Source: an uncultured Gemmiger sp.
Lineage (GTDB): Bacteria > Bacillota > Clostridia > Oscillospirales > Ruminococcaceae
Assembly: GCA_944388245.1 (NCBI GenBank)
Contig: CALXIA010000007.1
Span: 1 to 64,000 of the forward strand
Length of the DNA stretch: 64,000 nucleotides
Direction of reading: 5' to 3'
The notes under the pieces are model-generated. The model was not told the DNA's origin and ran no database searches. It was given only the letters and a program-made list of their open reading frames with translations. A program made the translations under genes and the position numbers. This document shows positions 16,076 through 25,850 of this stretch, piece by piece. The number at the start of each line of letters is the position of its first letter. Position 1 is the first letter of the stretch.

Positions 16076-17476
16076 TCAAGCCCGGCTGACCTTGGGCCCC
16101 TGCGGGGTGTCCTCCACCACCCATCCCAGGGCGGTGATCTGGGCCCGCAGCGCGTCGGCGGTGGCCCAGTCCTTGGCCTTCTTGGCGGCGGCCCGCTGCT
16201 CCACCAGGGCGGTGACGTCGGCGGGCACCTCGTCCTCCTTGTGGCGGTTGTACAGCAGCCCCAGCACCCCGGTCAGCTCGTCGAAGGTCTTGGCGGCCTG
16301 GGTCAGCGCGCCCTTGGACGCGGTGGGGGCCAGGGTGTTGATCTGGCGCACAAAGTCAAACAGCGCGGCCAGCGCGTCGGGGGTGTTCAGGTCGTCGTCC
16401 ATGGCGGCGTTGAACTTCTCCCGCACGGCAGCGGCCTTTTCCACCAGGGTCTCGTCCCCCTCGGCCGGGGCATTTTTGAGCAAAAAGTCCAGATTATCCC
16501 GGCAGGTGTACAGCCGCTCCAGGCTGCTCTTGCAGCTCTCGATCAGCTCCACGGTATAGTTCAGCGGCATCCGGTAGCCGGCGCTGAGCATAAAGTAGCG
16601 GATCGGCTCATAGCCGTACTTGTCCGCGATCTCCCGCACGGTGAAGAAGTTGCCGGCGCTCTTGCTCATCTTGCGGTTGTCGATGTTCAAGAAGCCGTTG
16701 TGCATCCAGTAATGGCTGAACTCGCAGCCGTTGGCGCACTCGGACTGGGCGATCTCGTTCTCATGATGGGGGAAGATCAGGTCCTGGCCGCCGCAGTGCA
16801 GGTCGATGGTCTTGCCCAGATGGGTGCGGGCCATGGCGCTGCACTCGATGTGCCAGCCGGGGCGGCCGGGGCCGTAGGGGCTGGGCCAGGCGGGCTCGCC
16901 GGGCTTGGCGGCCTTCCAGATGGCAAAATCCGCCGGGTCCTCCTTCAGATCGTCGTCCATCTGGCTGCGCAGTTCCCGGTTGCCGCTCTCCAGGTCCTCC
17001 AAATTCAGATGGCTCAGCTTGCCGTAGTCCTTGAACTTGCGGGCCCGGAAGTACACGTCCCCGTTGCGGGCCACATAGCCGTACCCCTTGTCCAGAATAT
17101 CGGCCACGATGTCCAGGATCTGGGGGATGTGCTCGGTGGCGCGGGGCTGCACAGTGGGGGGCAGGGCGTTCAGGCCGGCCGCGTCCTTCTTGTACTCGGC
17201 CTCAAAGCGGCGGGCCACCTCCTGCATGGAGGTGCCCTCCTCCTGGCCTTTCTTGATGAGCTTGTCGTCGATGTCGGTGATGTTGGACACATAGATCACC
17301 TTGTTGCCCCGGTATTCCAGGTACCGGCGCAGGGTGTCGAACACCACCAGCGGCCGGGCGTTGCCGATGTGGATGTAGTTGTATACGGTGGGGCCGCACA
17401 CATAGATCCGGTACTCGCCGGGGGTCTGGGGGACGAACTCCTCCTTGGTGCGGGTGAGGGTGTTGAAGATCTTCAC
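16076..17476 (-). CDS. cysS: Cysteinyl-tRNA synthetase
   Basis: 466 aa from a GTG start at 17476 (AGGAG upstream). It charges tRNA-Cys in the cytoplasm. Class I signatures are HIGN (36-39) and KMSKS (269-273). The zinc ligands Cys27, Cys212, His237 and Glu241 are in place (YVCGPTV, HIECSAM, FPHHENEIAQ). The length is normal for the family. It follows pgsA, but has its own strong promoter and a T-box leader, so it is controlled by the charging of tRNA-Cys. Confidence 0.97.
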   Translation of the reverse strand: MKIFNTLTRTKEEFVPQTPGEYRIYVCGPTVYNYIHIGNARPLVVFDTLRRYLEYRGNKVIYVSNITDIDDKLIKKGQEEGTSMQEVARRFEAEYKKDAAGLNALPPTVQPRATEHIPQILDIVADILDKGYGYVARNGDVYFRARKFKDYGKLSHLNLEDLESGNRELRSQMDDDLKEDPADFAIWKAAKPGEPAWPSPYGPGRPGWHIECSAMARTHLGKTIDLHCGGQDLIFPHHENEIAQSECANGCEFSHYWMHNGFLNIDNRKMSKSAGNFFTVREIADKYGYEPIRYFMLSAGYRMPLNYTVELIESCKSSLERLYTCRDNLDFLLKNAPAEGDETLVEKAAAVREKFNAAMDDDLNTPDALAALFDFVRQINTLAPTASKGALTQAAKTFDELTGVLGLLYNRHKEDEVPADVTALVEQRAAAKKAKDWATADALRAQITALGWVVEDTPQGPKVSRA

Positions 17477-17509
17477 GTTCTGCACGCTCCTTTTCACTGG
17501 GCGCAGGGC

Positions 17510-17773
17510 CGCAAACAAAACGCCGCCCCCGTCCGCCCCTTCGGGCAGACGGAGGCGGCGAACAGCCGCGGTTCCACTCCGCATTGTTTACTCATTGCCG
17601 CCGATAACGGGGCGATCCGCAGAGAACTACCCGGCCAGGGGCCGTTCACTCTCTGTGCTCTCGGGGCGCACTTCCCGCGGCAGCCTGCCCAAGGGGGCTT
17701 GCAGCCCATGGCCCCCTCTCTCTGTGGTCGCTTGCCGGGTACTCTGCCCGATCCAGACGCATTTGCGCTATGT
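17510..17773 (-). promoter_or_regulatory. Cysteine T-box riboswitch
   Basis: The leader of cysS. On the minus strand the T-box sequence AGTGGAACCGCGG lies at 17566-17578 and a GC-rich terminator stem (17521-17560) with TTTTGTTT follows. Stem I carries the ACAGAGAG motif, and a candidate specifier codon UGC (Cys) follows GAAG at 17668-17670. Uncharged tRNA-Cys should pair with the T-box and prevent termination. This accounts for the 345-base gap between cysS and pgsA. Confidence 0.92.
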
Positions 17774-17779
17774 AGCTTT

Positions 17780-17808
17780 ATTATACGGGCCGCGGCCGGG
17801 CAAGTCAA
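17780..17808 (-). promoter_or_regulatory. Promoter of T-box/cysS
   Basis: On the minus strand TTGACT (17803-17808), 17-base spacer, TATAAT (17780-17785), just downstream of the pgsA stop. Confidence 0.8.
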
Positions 17809-17821
17809 GCCCGGAAACGGC

Positions 17822-18406
17822 TTATTTGGCGGTGTTGATGAACTGCCGGTTCTGCCAGATATACTGCGCGCCGCTGAGCACGGTGACCAGCGCCACCAGC
17901 CAGCACAGCCCCTGGGAGAGCCAGTAGAACGCCTGGCTGGCGGCCAGGCTGCCGCCCAGGCTCAGCACCCCCAGCCCGAAGTAGTAGACCAGGATGGTGA
18001 CCATCTGCAGCACGGTTTTGATCTTGCCCCACCAGTTGGCGGCAATGACCCGCCCGCCGGGGGCGCTGGCGGCCACCATCCGCACGCCGGACACCGCGAA
18101 CTCCCGGGCCAGGATCAGGGTGAGCACCACCGGGCTGCAGACCCCGTCCTTCATCATGTAGAGGAAGGCGGTGGTGGTGAGCAGCTTGTCGGCCAGCGGG
18201 TCGGCAAATTTGCCGAAATCGGTGACCAGCTGCCAGCGGCGGGCCAGATACCCGTCCAGAAAATCGGTGAAGCTGGCCACGGCGAAGACCGCCCCGGCCA
18301 GGAAATACCCCGCCGGCTGGCAGGCCAGCACCGCCCCGCCGGCAAACAGCATGAACACCGGCACCAGCAGGATCCGAAGCAGGGTGAGTTTGTTGGGAAG
18401 ATTCAT
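17822..18406 (-). CDS. pgsA: CDP-diacylglycerol-glycerol-3-phosphate phosphatidyltransferase
   Basis: 194 aa integral membrane enzyme making phosphatidylglycerol phosphate. The CDP-alcohol phosphatidyltransferase signature D-x2-DG-x2-AR-x8-G-x3-D-x3-D is complete: Asp48, Asp51-Gly52, Ala55-Arg56, Gly65, Asp69, Asp73. The N-terminus MNLPNKLTLLRILLVPVFM is typical of PgsA. It follows rimO by 52 bases, as commonly found in Firmicutes. Confidence 0.95.
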   Translation of the reverse strand: MNLPNKLTLLRILLVPVFMLFAGGAVLACQPAGYFLAGAVFAVASFTDFLDGYLARRWQLVTDFGKFADPLADKLLTTTAFLYMMKDGVCSPVVLTLILAREFAVSGVRMVAASAPGGRVIAANWWGKIKTVLQMVTILVYYFGLGVLSLGGSLAASQAFYWLSQGLCWLVALVTVLSGAQYIWQNRQFINTAK

Positions 18407-18458
18407 GAGGCGACGCTCCTTCTATGGCAAGCGCCCGAAAACGCACAGGCGCGGCCGA

Positions 18459-19787
18459 TCACTGAGCGGTTTCGACCGGTACACCGTACAAATCGTAAAC
18501 ATCGCTCTCTTCTATGAGTATATCATAAAATTCGCCGGGGTAAAGGGGCGCCTGGCTGGAAACGCACACATTCCCGTCAATTTCGGGCGCGTCGGCGGCG
18601 CTGCGGCACAGGTAGAGCCCGGTCTCCTCGTCCACCCCGTCGCAGATCACCCGCACCGTTTGGCCCACCCGGGCGGCCTGTTTTTCGCCCATGATCCGGC
18701 TCTGGATCTCCATGATCCGGTCGGCCCGGCGCTGTTTTTCCGCCTCGTCGATCTGGCCGGGCATGGAGGCGGCCACCGTGTTCTCCTCGGCGCTGTAGGC
18801 AAAGCAGCCCAGCCGGTCGAACCGCACGTCGTGCACGAACTGGCACAGTTCCTCGAACTGGGCCTCGATCTCGCCGGGGAAGCCCGCGATCAGGGTGGTG
18901 CGCAGCACGATGTCCGGGATGGCCGCCCGCAGCCGGGCGATGGCGCTGTCCACCGCGGCCCGGCCGCCCTTGCGGTTCATATTTTTCAGAATTTCATCGT
19001 TGCAGTGCTGGATGGGCAGATCCAGGTAGTTGACCACCTTCTCGCAGCTGGCCAGGGTCTGGATGAACTCGTCGGTGATCCGCTCCGGGTAGGCGTAGAG
19101 CAGCCGGATCCAGACCAGCCCCTCGATGGCGTTGAGCCCCCGCAGCAGCTGGCAGATCTGGTTCTCGCCCTGGTCGTCCCCGTAGGCGGTGGGGTCCTGG
19201 GCCACCACGATCAGCTCCTTGACCCCCTCCCCCGCCAGCCAGCGGGCCTCGGCCAGGCAGTCCTCCAGCGGGCGGCTGCGCAGCGGGCCCCGGATCAGCG
19301 GGATGGCGCAGTAGTGGCAGCGGTTGTTGCAGCCCTCCGCGATCTTGAGATAGGCGTAGTGCCGGGGGGTGGAGATCACCCGGGCGCCGCCCAGGGCCAG
19401 GGCAGTCTTGGGGCCGTAGCTCTCCACCGGCTCGCCGCCGGCCACCCGCTCCAGAATGGCGGGCAGCGCCGCGTTGGAGCCGATGCCCACCACCGCGTCC
19501 ACCTCCGGCATCTCCTGGCGGATCTGCTGGCGGTACCGCTCGGCCAGGCAGCCGGTGACGATCACCTTGAGGGCCGGGTTCTCCGCCTTGTAGGAGCAGA
19601 CGGTCAGGATGGTCTCGATGGCCTCGGCCTTGGCGCTCTCGATAAAGCCGCAGGTGTTGATGATGACCGCGTCGGCCTGCCGGGGTTCGGCCACGGTGGT
19701 GTGGCCCGCCCGCAGCAGACTGTGGCAGAACACGTCCGCGTCCACCTGGTTTTTCGGGCAGCCCAGCGAGATCACAGCGATTTTCAT
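18459..19787 (-). CDS. rimO: Ribosomal protein S12 methylthiotransferase
   Basis: 442 aa from the ATG at 19787. A radical-SAM methylthiotransferase that modifies an aspartate of ribosomal protein S12. The N-terminal UPF0004 domain supplies three cluster cysteines (Cys10, Cys46, Cys80; MKIAVISLGCPKNQVDAD is RimO rather than MiaB). The radical-SAM cluster motif is CNNRCHYC (Cys153, 157, 160). A C-terminal TRAM domain follows. A GC-rich hairpin (about 19823-19853) lies in the 77-base gap after recX. Confidence 0.95.
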   Translation of the reverse strand: MKIAVISLGCPKNQVDADVFCHSLLRAGHTTVAEPRQADAVIINTCGFIESAKAEAIETILTVCSYKAENPALKVIVTGCLAERYRQQIRQEMPEVDAVVGIGSNAALPAILERVAGGEPVESYGPKTALALGGARVISTPRHYAYLKIAEGCNNRCHYCAIPLIRGPLRSRPLEDCLAEARWLAGEGVKELIVVAQDPTAYGDDQGENQICQLLRGLNAIEGLVWIRLLYAYPERITDEFIQTLASCEKVVNYLDLPIQHCNDEILKNMNRKGGRAAVDSAIARLRAAIPDIVLRTTLIAGFPGEIEAQFEELCQFVHDVRFDRLGCFAYSAEENTVAASMPGQIDEAEKQRRADRIMEIQSRIMGEKQAARVGQTVRVICDGVDEETGLYLCRSAADAPEIDGNVCVSSQAPLYPGEFYDILIEESDVYDLYGVPVETAQ

Positions 19788-19864
19788 AAGTACCTCCGTG
19801 TACGGCGACACCGCGCCGCCCCCCGCGGGGCGGTGCGGCGCCGGTTTATCTTTGTTGCGCGGGC

Positions 19865-20494
19865 TCATTCCTCCCGCTGTTCCTGCCAGGCGGCCAGCGC
19901 CGCCCGGATATCCTCATGGGTAAAGCCCCGCCGGGCCAGCGCCGCCTTGACCTTGTCGGTCTCGCCGGCGGCCAGGCGGGCGGCGTAGGGCCGTTCCAGC
20001 AGCCGCAGGATCGCCTGCCGCGCCGGGGACAGCTCCTCCTCGTTTTGCGCGAAGAGTTCCTCCATCACGGCCTCGGTGATCGCCTCGTCCACCCCGCAGC
20101 GGGCCAGCTGCATCCGGATCTCCCGGGGACTCTTGTTGCGGCGGGCCATCCAGGCCGCCTTCTGGCGGGCGAAAGAAGCGTCGTCCAGCAACTCCAGCTG
20201 CTGCATTTTGGCCACCGCCGCGGCGGCGGAGTGCTCGTCAAAGTCCCGGCAGAGCCGCTGGTACAGCTCCCCCGCGGCCCACAGCCGCACCGACAAACAG
20301 CGCAGCGCCTTGTCGCAGGCTTTGCGGGTGTCGCTGGCGGCCCGCAGTTCGGCCAGTTCCCCGGGGGAAAAGCAGTCCCCCTCCTGGATGTGGCGGGCAA
20401 AAAAGGTCTCGCTGTCCAGCGAGAAGAGAAACCCCTCCTCCCCGAACAGGGCGAACCGGCCCCGGCGGGTGGTCTGGATGGCGGTGATGCGCAT
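19865..20494 (-). CDS. recX: Regulatory protein RecX
   Basis: 209 aa, mostly helical, made of the three-helix repeats of RecX (KALRCLSVRLWAAGELYQRL, then DDASFARQKAAWMARRNKS). RecX caps and modulates RecA filaments. The start codon directly abuts the recA stop, so the two are co-transcribed and coupled. Length is typical of the Firmicute form. Confidence 0.9.
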   Translation of the reverse strand: MRITAIQTTRRGRFALFGEEGFLFSLDSETFFARHIQEGDCFSPGELAELRAASDTRKACDKALRCLSVRLWAAGELYQRLCRDFDEHSAAAAVAKMQQLELLDDASFARQKAAWMARRNKSPREIRMQLARCGVDEAITEAVMEELFAQNEEELSPARQAILRLLERPYAARLAAGETDKVKAALARRGFTHEDIRAALAAWQEQREE

Positions 20495-21652
20495 TTAGTC
20501 CTCCACCATGATGTCCAGATCGGCCTCCTTGGCGCGGGCCACCGCGTCGGAGGGCAGCGAAGCGCCGGCGGCGGGCGCGGGCACGGTGACCGGCTCGATC
20601 TTGCCCTTCTTGCCGGCGGCCAGCAGCTTGTCGGCGTTGGCGCGCACGATGCCCTCCACCTCGGCCATAAAGTCGGGGTGTTCTTTCAGATAGAGCTTCA
20701 CATTGTCCCGGCCCTGGCCCAGGCGGGTGTCGCCGTAGCTGAACCAGGCGCCGCTCTTCTGGATAATGCCCAGCCGCACCGCCAGGTCCAGCACCTCGCC
20801 GGTTTTGGAGATGCCCTCCCCGAACATGATGTCGAACTCGGCCTCCTTGAAGGGGGGCGCCACCTTGTTCTTGACCACCTTGGCCCGGGTGCGGTTGCCG
20901 ATGAACTGGCCGCTGGCGTCCTTCAGGCCCTCGATGCGGCGCACGTCGATCCGCACGCTGGAGTAGTATTTCAGCGCCCGGCCGCCGGCGGTGACCTCCG
21001 GGTTGCCGTAGACCACGCCCACCTTTTCCCGCAGCTGGTTGATGAAGATGGCCACGGTGTTGGTCTTGCCGATAACGCCGGTGAGTTTGCGCAGCGCCTG
21101 GCTCATCAGGCGGGCCTGCAGGCCCACGTGGGAATCGCCCATCTCGCCCTCGATCTCGGCCCGGGGCACCATGGCGGCCACCGAGTCGATGACGATAGCG
21201 TCGATGGCGCCGGAGCGCACCAGCGCCTCGCAGATCTCCAGGGCCTGCTCGCCGGTGTCCGGCTGGCTGACCAGCAGGCTGTCGATATCCACCCCCAGCG
21301 CCCGGGCATACACCGGGTCCAGGGCGTGTTCCACGTCGATAAAGGCCACCTCGCCGCCGGCCTTCTGGGCCTCGGCCAGCACATGCAGCGCCAGGGTGGT
21401 CTTGCCGCTGGACTCCGGCCCGTAGATCTCGATCACGCGGCCGCGGGGCATGCCGCCCACCCCCAGCGCCAGATCCAGCGACAGGCTGCCGGTGGAGATG
21501 GCGTCCACCTGCATGGCCACGTTGGCGCCCAGCTTCATGACAGCGCCCTTGCCGAACTGCTTTTCGATCTGGGCCAGCGCGGTCTCCAGCGCGGCCTTTT
21601 TGTCGCCGCCCTGCTTCTTTTCGGGGGAAGGTGTCGTTTTCTTTTCAGCCAT
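20495..21652 (-). CDS. recA: Recombinase RecA
   Basis: 385 aa from the ATG at 21652. ATP-dependent strand exchange and SOS co-protease. Walker A is GPESSGKT (78-85), Walker B AIVIDSV, and the L2 loop region [21 protein letters not shown] is intact. The C-terminal tail is acidic. It has a strong own promoter overlapping the 3' end of prmC and is followed at once by recX. Confidence 0.98.
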   Translation of the reverse strand: MAEKKTTPSPEKKQGGDKKAALETALAQIEKQFGKGAVMKLGANVAMQVDAISTGSLSLDLALGVGGMPRGRVIEIYGPESSGKTTLALHVLAEAQKAGGEVAFIDVEHALDPVYARALGVDIDSLLVSQPDTGEQALEICEALVRSGAIDAIVIDSVAAMVPRAEIEGEMGDSHVGLQARLMSQALRKLTGVIGKTNTVAIFINQLREKVGVVYGNPEVTAGGRALKYYSSVRIDVRRIEGLKDASGQFIGNRTRAKVVKNKVAPPFKEAEFDIMFGEGISKTGEVLDLAVRLGIIQKSGAWFSYGDTRLGQGRDNVKLYLKEHPDFMAEVEGIVRANADKLLAAGKKGKIEPVTVPAPAAGASLPSDAVARAKEADLDIMVED

Positions 21653-21726
21653 ATCCTTGCAGCTCCTTTGAATCCGCCCGCGGGCGGGAATTGTGTCCGG
21701 CGGGCCGCCGGGCGGCCCATGCCTAT

Positions 21727-21766
21727 AGTATACCCGATTTCCCAGAAAATTACAACTATAAGTTGT
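21727..21766 (-). promoter_or_regulatory. recA promoter with 15-bp palindrome at -35
   Basis: On the minus strand TTGTAA (21750-21755), 17-base spacer, TATACT (21727-21732). The perfect palindrome ACAACT-ATA-AGTTGT (21752-21766) overlaps the -35 and the prmC stop. It resembles, but does not match, the Firmicute LexA box CGAAC-N4-GTTCG. Confidence 0.65.
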
Positions 21767-22631
21767 TTTCGTCGGCCGGTTTTTTCGCCCAGACCACCCG
21801 GGGATTGCCCCCGAAGTCCGGCTGGCCGCCCACATCGGCCCAGCCGGCAGCGGTCAGCAGCGCCCGGACGGCCTCGTCCTGCCGCCAGCCGATCTCCAGC
21901 ACCAGCCAGCCGCCGGCCCGCAGCGGGCGCCGGTAGGCGGCGGCGATGTGGCGGTAGAAGTCCAGCCCGTCGGCCCCGGCGGCCAGGGCCATGGCGGGCT
22001 CAAAGGCCACCTCCGGCTGAAGGGCGGCCATCTCGGCGCCGGTCAGATAGGGCGGGTTGGAAACGATCAGGTCCAGCTGCCCGTCGGGCAGGCTGTCCTG
22101 CCAGGTGAACACGTCCCCCTGCACCGGCACGGGGGCCGGGCCCGGGCGGGCGGCCTGTTCGGCGCAGTTGCGGCGCAGATAGGCAAAGGCCTCGGGGCTT
22201 TTTTCCAGCAGGGTGACCCGGGCGGCCGGGACCAGGCTTCGCACCCCCAGACCCAGCGCGCCGGTGCCGGCGCACAGGTCCAGCACCCGGGGGGCGGGCC
22301 GTTCCCGCACCCGGTCGGCGGCGGCCTCGCAGACCACCTCGGTGTCCGCCCGGGGGATCAGCACCCCCGGCCCCACCGCCAGTTCCATGTCCAAAAAGGG
22401 CCAGCGCCCCGCCAGATATTGCAGCGGCACCCGGGCGGCCCGCTGCCGGGCCAGCGATCCCAGCCGGGCGGCCTCCTCTTCGGAGAGGGGGGTATCGTCC
22501 AGCCGGGGGTCCCGCCCGGTGACAAGGCGCAGCAGCCAGGCCGCGTCAAAAGCCGGGTCGGGGCAGCCGGCCTTCGCCAGCCGGGCGGTCAGCTCCGCCA
22601 GCGCCTGCCGGGGGGAGAGCCCGGTCACCAC
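21756..22631 (-). CDS. prmC: Peptide chain release factor glutamine methyltransferase
   Basis: 291 aa. Methylates the GGQ glutamine of RF1/RF2. The helical N-terminal domain is followed by a class I methyltransferase with SAM loop [13 protein letters not shown] and catalytic NPPY (192-195). It overlaps the end of the yqhQ-like gene by a few bases, showing coupled translation. The stop is TAG, so this organism uses amber as a normal stop. Confidence 0.95.
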   Translation of the reverse strand: MVTGLSPRQALAELTARLAKAGCPDPAFDAAWLLRLVTGRDPRLDDTPLSEEEAARLGSLARQRAARVPLQYLAGRWPFLDMELAVGPGVLIPRADTEVVCEAAADRVRERPAPRVLDLCAGTGALGLGVRSLVPAARVTLLEKSPEAFAYLRRNCAEQAARPGPAPVPVQGDVFTWQDSLPDGQLDLIVSNPPYLTGAEMAALQPEVAFEPAMALAAGADGLDFYRHIAAAYRRPLRAGGWLVLEIGWRQDEAVRALLTAAGWADVGGQPDFGGNPRVVWAKKPADENNL

Positions 22632-23575
22632 AACCCGTCCTCCGGCTTGTCCGGCAGCACGGGGGTCACGGCGGCGATGGCCACCTCGATCATGGAATCG
22701 TCCGGCTCAAAGGTGGTCAGCCGCTGGAGCCACAGCCCCGGCGCGCTGACGATGCGGGTGAACAGGTTGTTGTACCGGCCGGCCAGCTTGATGAGCTCGT
22801 AGCTGATGCCCATGACCACCGGCAGCAGCAGCAGCTTGTACACCACCCGCAGGGCGGTGCTGGGCCAGGGCAGCACGCTGGAGATCAGGATGCTGATCAG
22901 GATCACCAGGAAGATGAAGCTGGTGCCGCAGCGGGGATGGAACCGGCGGCAGGGGCGGATGTTCTCCACCGTCAGGGGCAGGCCAGCCTCATAGCAGGCG
23001 ATGGTCTTATGTTCGGCCCCGTGGTACTGGAAGACCCGGTGGATCTCCTTCATGCGGCTGCACAGGTACATGTAGCTGAGAAAGATGATCATCTTGAAAA
23101 TGCCCTCCAGCAAAGCGCGGAACCCGTCCAGCGGCAGCACCCTGGCCAGCAGGCCGGTGAGCAGGGTGGGCAATACCAGAAACAGCAGGATGGCCAGCGC
23201 CCCGCCGGCCAGCGCCGCCAGCGCCATGACGGCCGATTGCAGCTTTTCGCCGGCGTGGGCCTCCAGCCAGGCGTCGAAGCGGGATTTTTCGGTCTCCTGC
23301 TCCTCCTCGGTCATGCTGATATCCGCCGAGTGCATCAGGTACCGGTAGCCCAGCACCATGTTCTCCACCATGGCCAGCACCCCCCGCACAAAGGGGATGC
23401 GCGCCCAGACGTGATGGCGCACGGTATCGTAACTCAGGTCGATCTCGCCGTCGGGTTTGCGCACGGCCACGCAGATCTTTTCGGGGCCGCGCATCATGAT
23501 GCCCTCCATGAGGGCCTGGCCGCCCACGCTGGTCTTGAAGCGCTCCCGGGGGGCCTGGGATTTTTGGGTGTGCAT
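22625..23575 (-). CDS. DUF1385 (YqhQ-like) membrane protein
   Basis: 316 aa from the ATG at 23575 (AAAGGAG upstream; an ATG five codons earlier lacks spacing). The DUF1385 signature SVGGQALMEGIMMRGPEKI opens the protein. Membrane spans lie in the centre (ILLFLVLPTLLTGLL) and near FIFLVILISILISSV, and the conserved block FQYHGAEHKTIACYE is intact. The family sits next to prmC across Firmicutes, as here. Biochemical function is not established; the His/Glu-rich block hints at metal binding. Confidence 0.9.
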   Translation of the reverse strand: MHTQKSQAPRERFKTSVGGQALMEGIMMRGPEKICVAVRKPDGEIDLSYDTVRHHVWARIPFVRGVLAMVENMVLGYRYLMHSADISMTEEEQETEKSRFDAWLEAHAGEKLQSAVMALAALAGGALAILLFLVLPTLLTGLLARVLPLDGFRALLEGIFKMIIFLSYMYLCSRMKEIHRVFQYHGAEHKTIACYEAGLPLTVENIRPCRRFHPRCGTSFIFLVILISILISSVLPWPSTALRVVYKLLLLPVVMGISYELIKLAGRYNNLFTRIVSAPGLWLQRLTTFEPDDSMIEVAIAAVTPVLPDKPEDGLW

Positions 23576-23643
23576 GGGATCTCCTTTCACGGCGGCGCAA
23601 ACGGCCGCGCAACACGCCGCGGATCAGGCGGCAAAATCGGGGT

Positions 23644-25083
23644 TCAGGGGTCCGGCCGGACACGGTCGGGAATGTACAGAGGCAGGCGGATCTTGACGGC
23701 GGTGCCCTTGCCCGGCTCGGAAGAAATGTCCACCGTGCCGTCCATGGCGGTGATGATCTCGTCCACCACCGCCAGCCCGATGCCGCTGCCGCGCACCGCG
23801 CCCTTGCCCTTGAAGAATTTCAGTTTCACGTTTTCCAGATCCTCCGGGGCAATGCCGCGGCCCTCGTCCCGGATGATCACATAGGCGTTCTCCCCGTCGT
23901 CCAGCAGGTCCAGGGTGATGGCCCCGCCCGGCGAGGAGTATTTGATGGCGTTGTCCAGCACGTTGATGAACACCTGCCGCAGCCGGCCCGCGTCCCCCAG
24001 GATGGGCAGGGGCAGGTCGGGTTCCTCATAGACCAGCCGCAGCCCCTCCTGCCGGATGCGGGCCTCCACAAAGAGGGCCGCGTCGGTGAGTTCGGCCACC
24101 AGGTCCAGCGGGGTCAGTTCCATCTTGATGCCGTTCTGCATCCGGGAAAAGTCCAGCAGTTCCTCCACCATATCGTAGAGCCGGTCGGTCTCCCGGCCGA
24201 TGATGGCAATGCCCTTGCGGTAGTTCTCGTCCTCCGGGTCCCGGATCTGGGCGATGGTCTCCACCCAGCCCCGGATGCTGGTGAGGGGGGTGCGCAGCTC
24301 ATGGCTCACCGAGGAGATAAAGTCGTTTTTCAGCTTCTCGGTCTTGCTCAGATCCTCGGCCATCTGGTTGATGGTGGCGCACAGCCGGCCGATCTCGTCG
24401 TTCTTTTTGTTGGTCTCGGGCAGGCGGGCGTTCAGATCCCCCCGGGCGATCCGGGCGGCGATGTTCTCCACCTGGCCCAGCGGGTTGACGATGGAGCGCA
24501 CAAAAAACAGCCCGGACCACAGGCTGAAGCCCAGAATCACCCCGATCAGCGCCAGGCTGATCAGCGCGTTCTGGGTGAGGGCCTTGTCCACCAGTTCCAG
24601 GCTGGTGGACATGCGCAGCGCGGCCACGTCCTCGGCGGCGTAGGGGGTGAGCATGGTGATGGCCAGCACCCGTTCGCCGGTGCTGGAGGTATAGATGCGC
24701 TGGGCGGTGCCGCCCGCCTCCACGGCGGCCTCCAGGTCGCCGCGCCAGCCCTTGTCCCCCTCGGCGGGCAGATAGCCGCTGGAGGTGGCGATCAGCTCGC
24801 CGTCCGCGTCCAGCAGCATGAACTCAAACTTGTCCTTGGCGTCGAACTGTTCCACCATCCGGCGCAGCGCCAGGCTGCGGGCCTGGGCGGTGGCGGCGGC
24901 GGTGGGGCCCACGTTCATCTTCAGCTGGCCGGAAATGCTGGAAAACCGGCTGAGGATCGCCTGCTGCACCCCGCTGTAGTAACTCTGGCGGTTGGCCAGC
25001 AGGAACACCGCCTCCCCCAGGATCAGCGCCACCAGCGTGACCAGAAGGCTGCCGGTGAGCCAGCGTTTGGTGATACTGTTCAT
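23644..25083 (-). CDS. Membrane sensor histidine kinase, WalK/ResE-like
   Basis: 479 aa. Two membrane spans (about 10-30 and 174-196) enclose an extracellular sensor domain of about 140 residues. HAMP follows (VRSIVNPLGQVENIAARIAR), then HisKA with the phosphorylated His261 in SHELRTPLTSI, and HATPase_c with N box (NVLDNAIKYSS), G1 (DEGRGI) and G2 (GSGIGLAV). It sits directly downstream of its response regulator, the two separated by 33 bases. The signal is unknown. Confidence 0.93.
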   Translation of the reverse strand: MNSITKRWLTGSLLVTLVALILGEAVFLLANRQSYYSGVQQAILSRFSSISGQLKMNVGPTAAATAQARSLALRRMVEQFDAKDKFEFMLLDADGELIATSSGYLPAEGDKGWRGDLEAAVEAGGTAQRIYTSSTGERVLAITMLTPYAAEDVAALRMSTSLELVDKALTQNALISLALIGVILGFSLWSGLFFVRSIVNPLGQVENIAARIARGDLNARLPETNKKNDEIGRLCATINQMAEDLSKTEKLKNDFISSVSHELRTPLTSIRGWVETIAQIRDPEDENYRKGIAIIGRETDRLYDMVEELLDFSRMQNGIKMELTPLDLVAELTDAALFVEARIRQEGLRLVYEEPDLPLPILGDAGRLRQVFINVLDNAIKYSSPGGAITLDLLDDGENAYVIIRDEGRGIAPEDLENVKLKFFKGKGAVRGSGIGLAVVDEIITAMDGTVDISSEPGKGTAVKIRLPLYIPDRVRPDP

Positions 25084-25116
25084 AGCAGCCTCCTTTCCGG
25101 CGCGGCCGGGGACGGA

Positions 25117-25818
25117 TCAGCCGTTCCAGCGATAGCCGTAGCCCCACACGGTGAGGATGTGCTTGGGCTGGGAGGGCTCGTCCTCGATCTTCATGCGCAG
25201 ACGGCGGATGTTCACGTCCACGATCTTCACGTCGCCATAGTAGTTTTCGCCCCATACCCCTTCCAGGATCTTTTCCCGCACCAGGGCGGTGCCGGGATTC
25301 TGGAAGAACAGTTCCATGATCTGAAACTCCACCTGGGTCAGATCGATGGGCTGGCCGTCCTTGTACAGGATGCGGGCCTTTTCGTCCAGCACGAAGCTGC
25401 CGCTGACCAGCCGGGTCTCGGGCGGGGCGGCGTCCGCGGGGGCGCCGGAGGCCCGGGCCACCCGGCGGCAGAGCGCCTCGATGCGGGCCAGCAGTTCCGA
25501 CACGCTGAAGGGCTTGGTCATATAGTCGTCGGCGCCGATGGAAAGCCCCCGGATCTTGTCCGATTCCAGGCCCTTGGCGCTCAGGATGATGATGCCGATG
25601 GCCGAATCGTCCCGCCGGATGGTCTCGCACAGGGAGAACCCGTTCATGCCGGGCAGCATCACGTCCAGCACCGCCGCGTCGCAGCGCTGGGCGCTGAGCA
25701 GTTCCAGCCCCCGCTCGGCGGTGGGGGCCTCCAGCACCTCGTACCCGGCCATGCGCAGGTTGAGAGCGATCAGCTCCCGGATGCTGGTCTCGTCTTCCAC
25801 GACCAATACACGTTTCAT
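25117..25818 (-). CDS. OmpR/PhoB-family response regulator
   Basis: 233 aa from the ATG at 25818. The receiver domain has the phosphoacceptor Asp52 (VLDVMLPGMNG), the acidic pair VEDE and the MTKPF lysine. The C-terminal winged helix (DLTQVEFQIMELFF, then VDVNIRRLRMKIED and VWGYGYRW) binds DNA. It pairs with the adjacent kinase and lies 32 bases after the VCBS-like lipoprotein, which may be part of the same signalling system. Confidence 0.95.
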   Translation of the reverse strand: MKRVLVVEDETSIRELIALNLRMAGYEVLEAPTAERGLELLSAQRCDAAVLDVMLPGMNGFSLCETIRRDDSAIGIIILSAKGLESDKIRGLSIGADDYMTKPFSVSELLARIEALCRRVARASGAPADAAPPETRLVSGSFVLDEKARILYKDGQPIDLTQVEFQIMELFFQNPGTALVREKILEGVWGENYYGDVKIVDVNIRRLRMKIEDEPSQPKHILTVWGYGYRWNG

Positions 25819-25850
25819 AGGGTTTGGACCTCCTTTGCCATAAAAAGCGC

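Noticed and set aside
14018..17476. Sigma-54 promoter for amt
   Set aside because: No GG-N10-GC element with the TGGCAC/TTGC pattern was found upstream.
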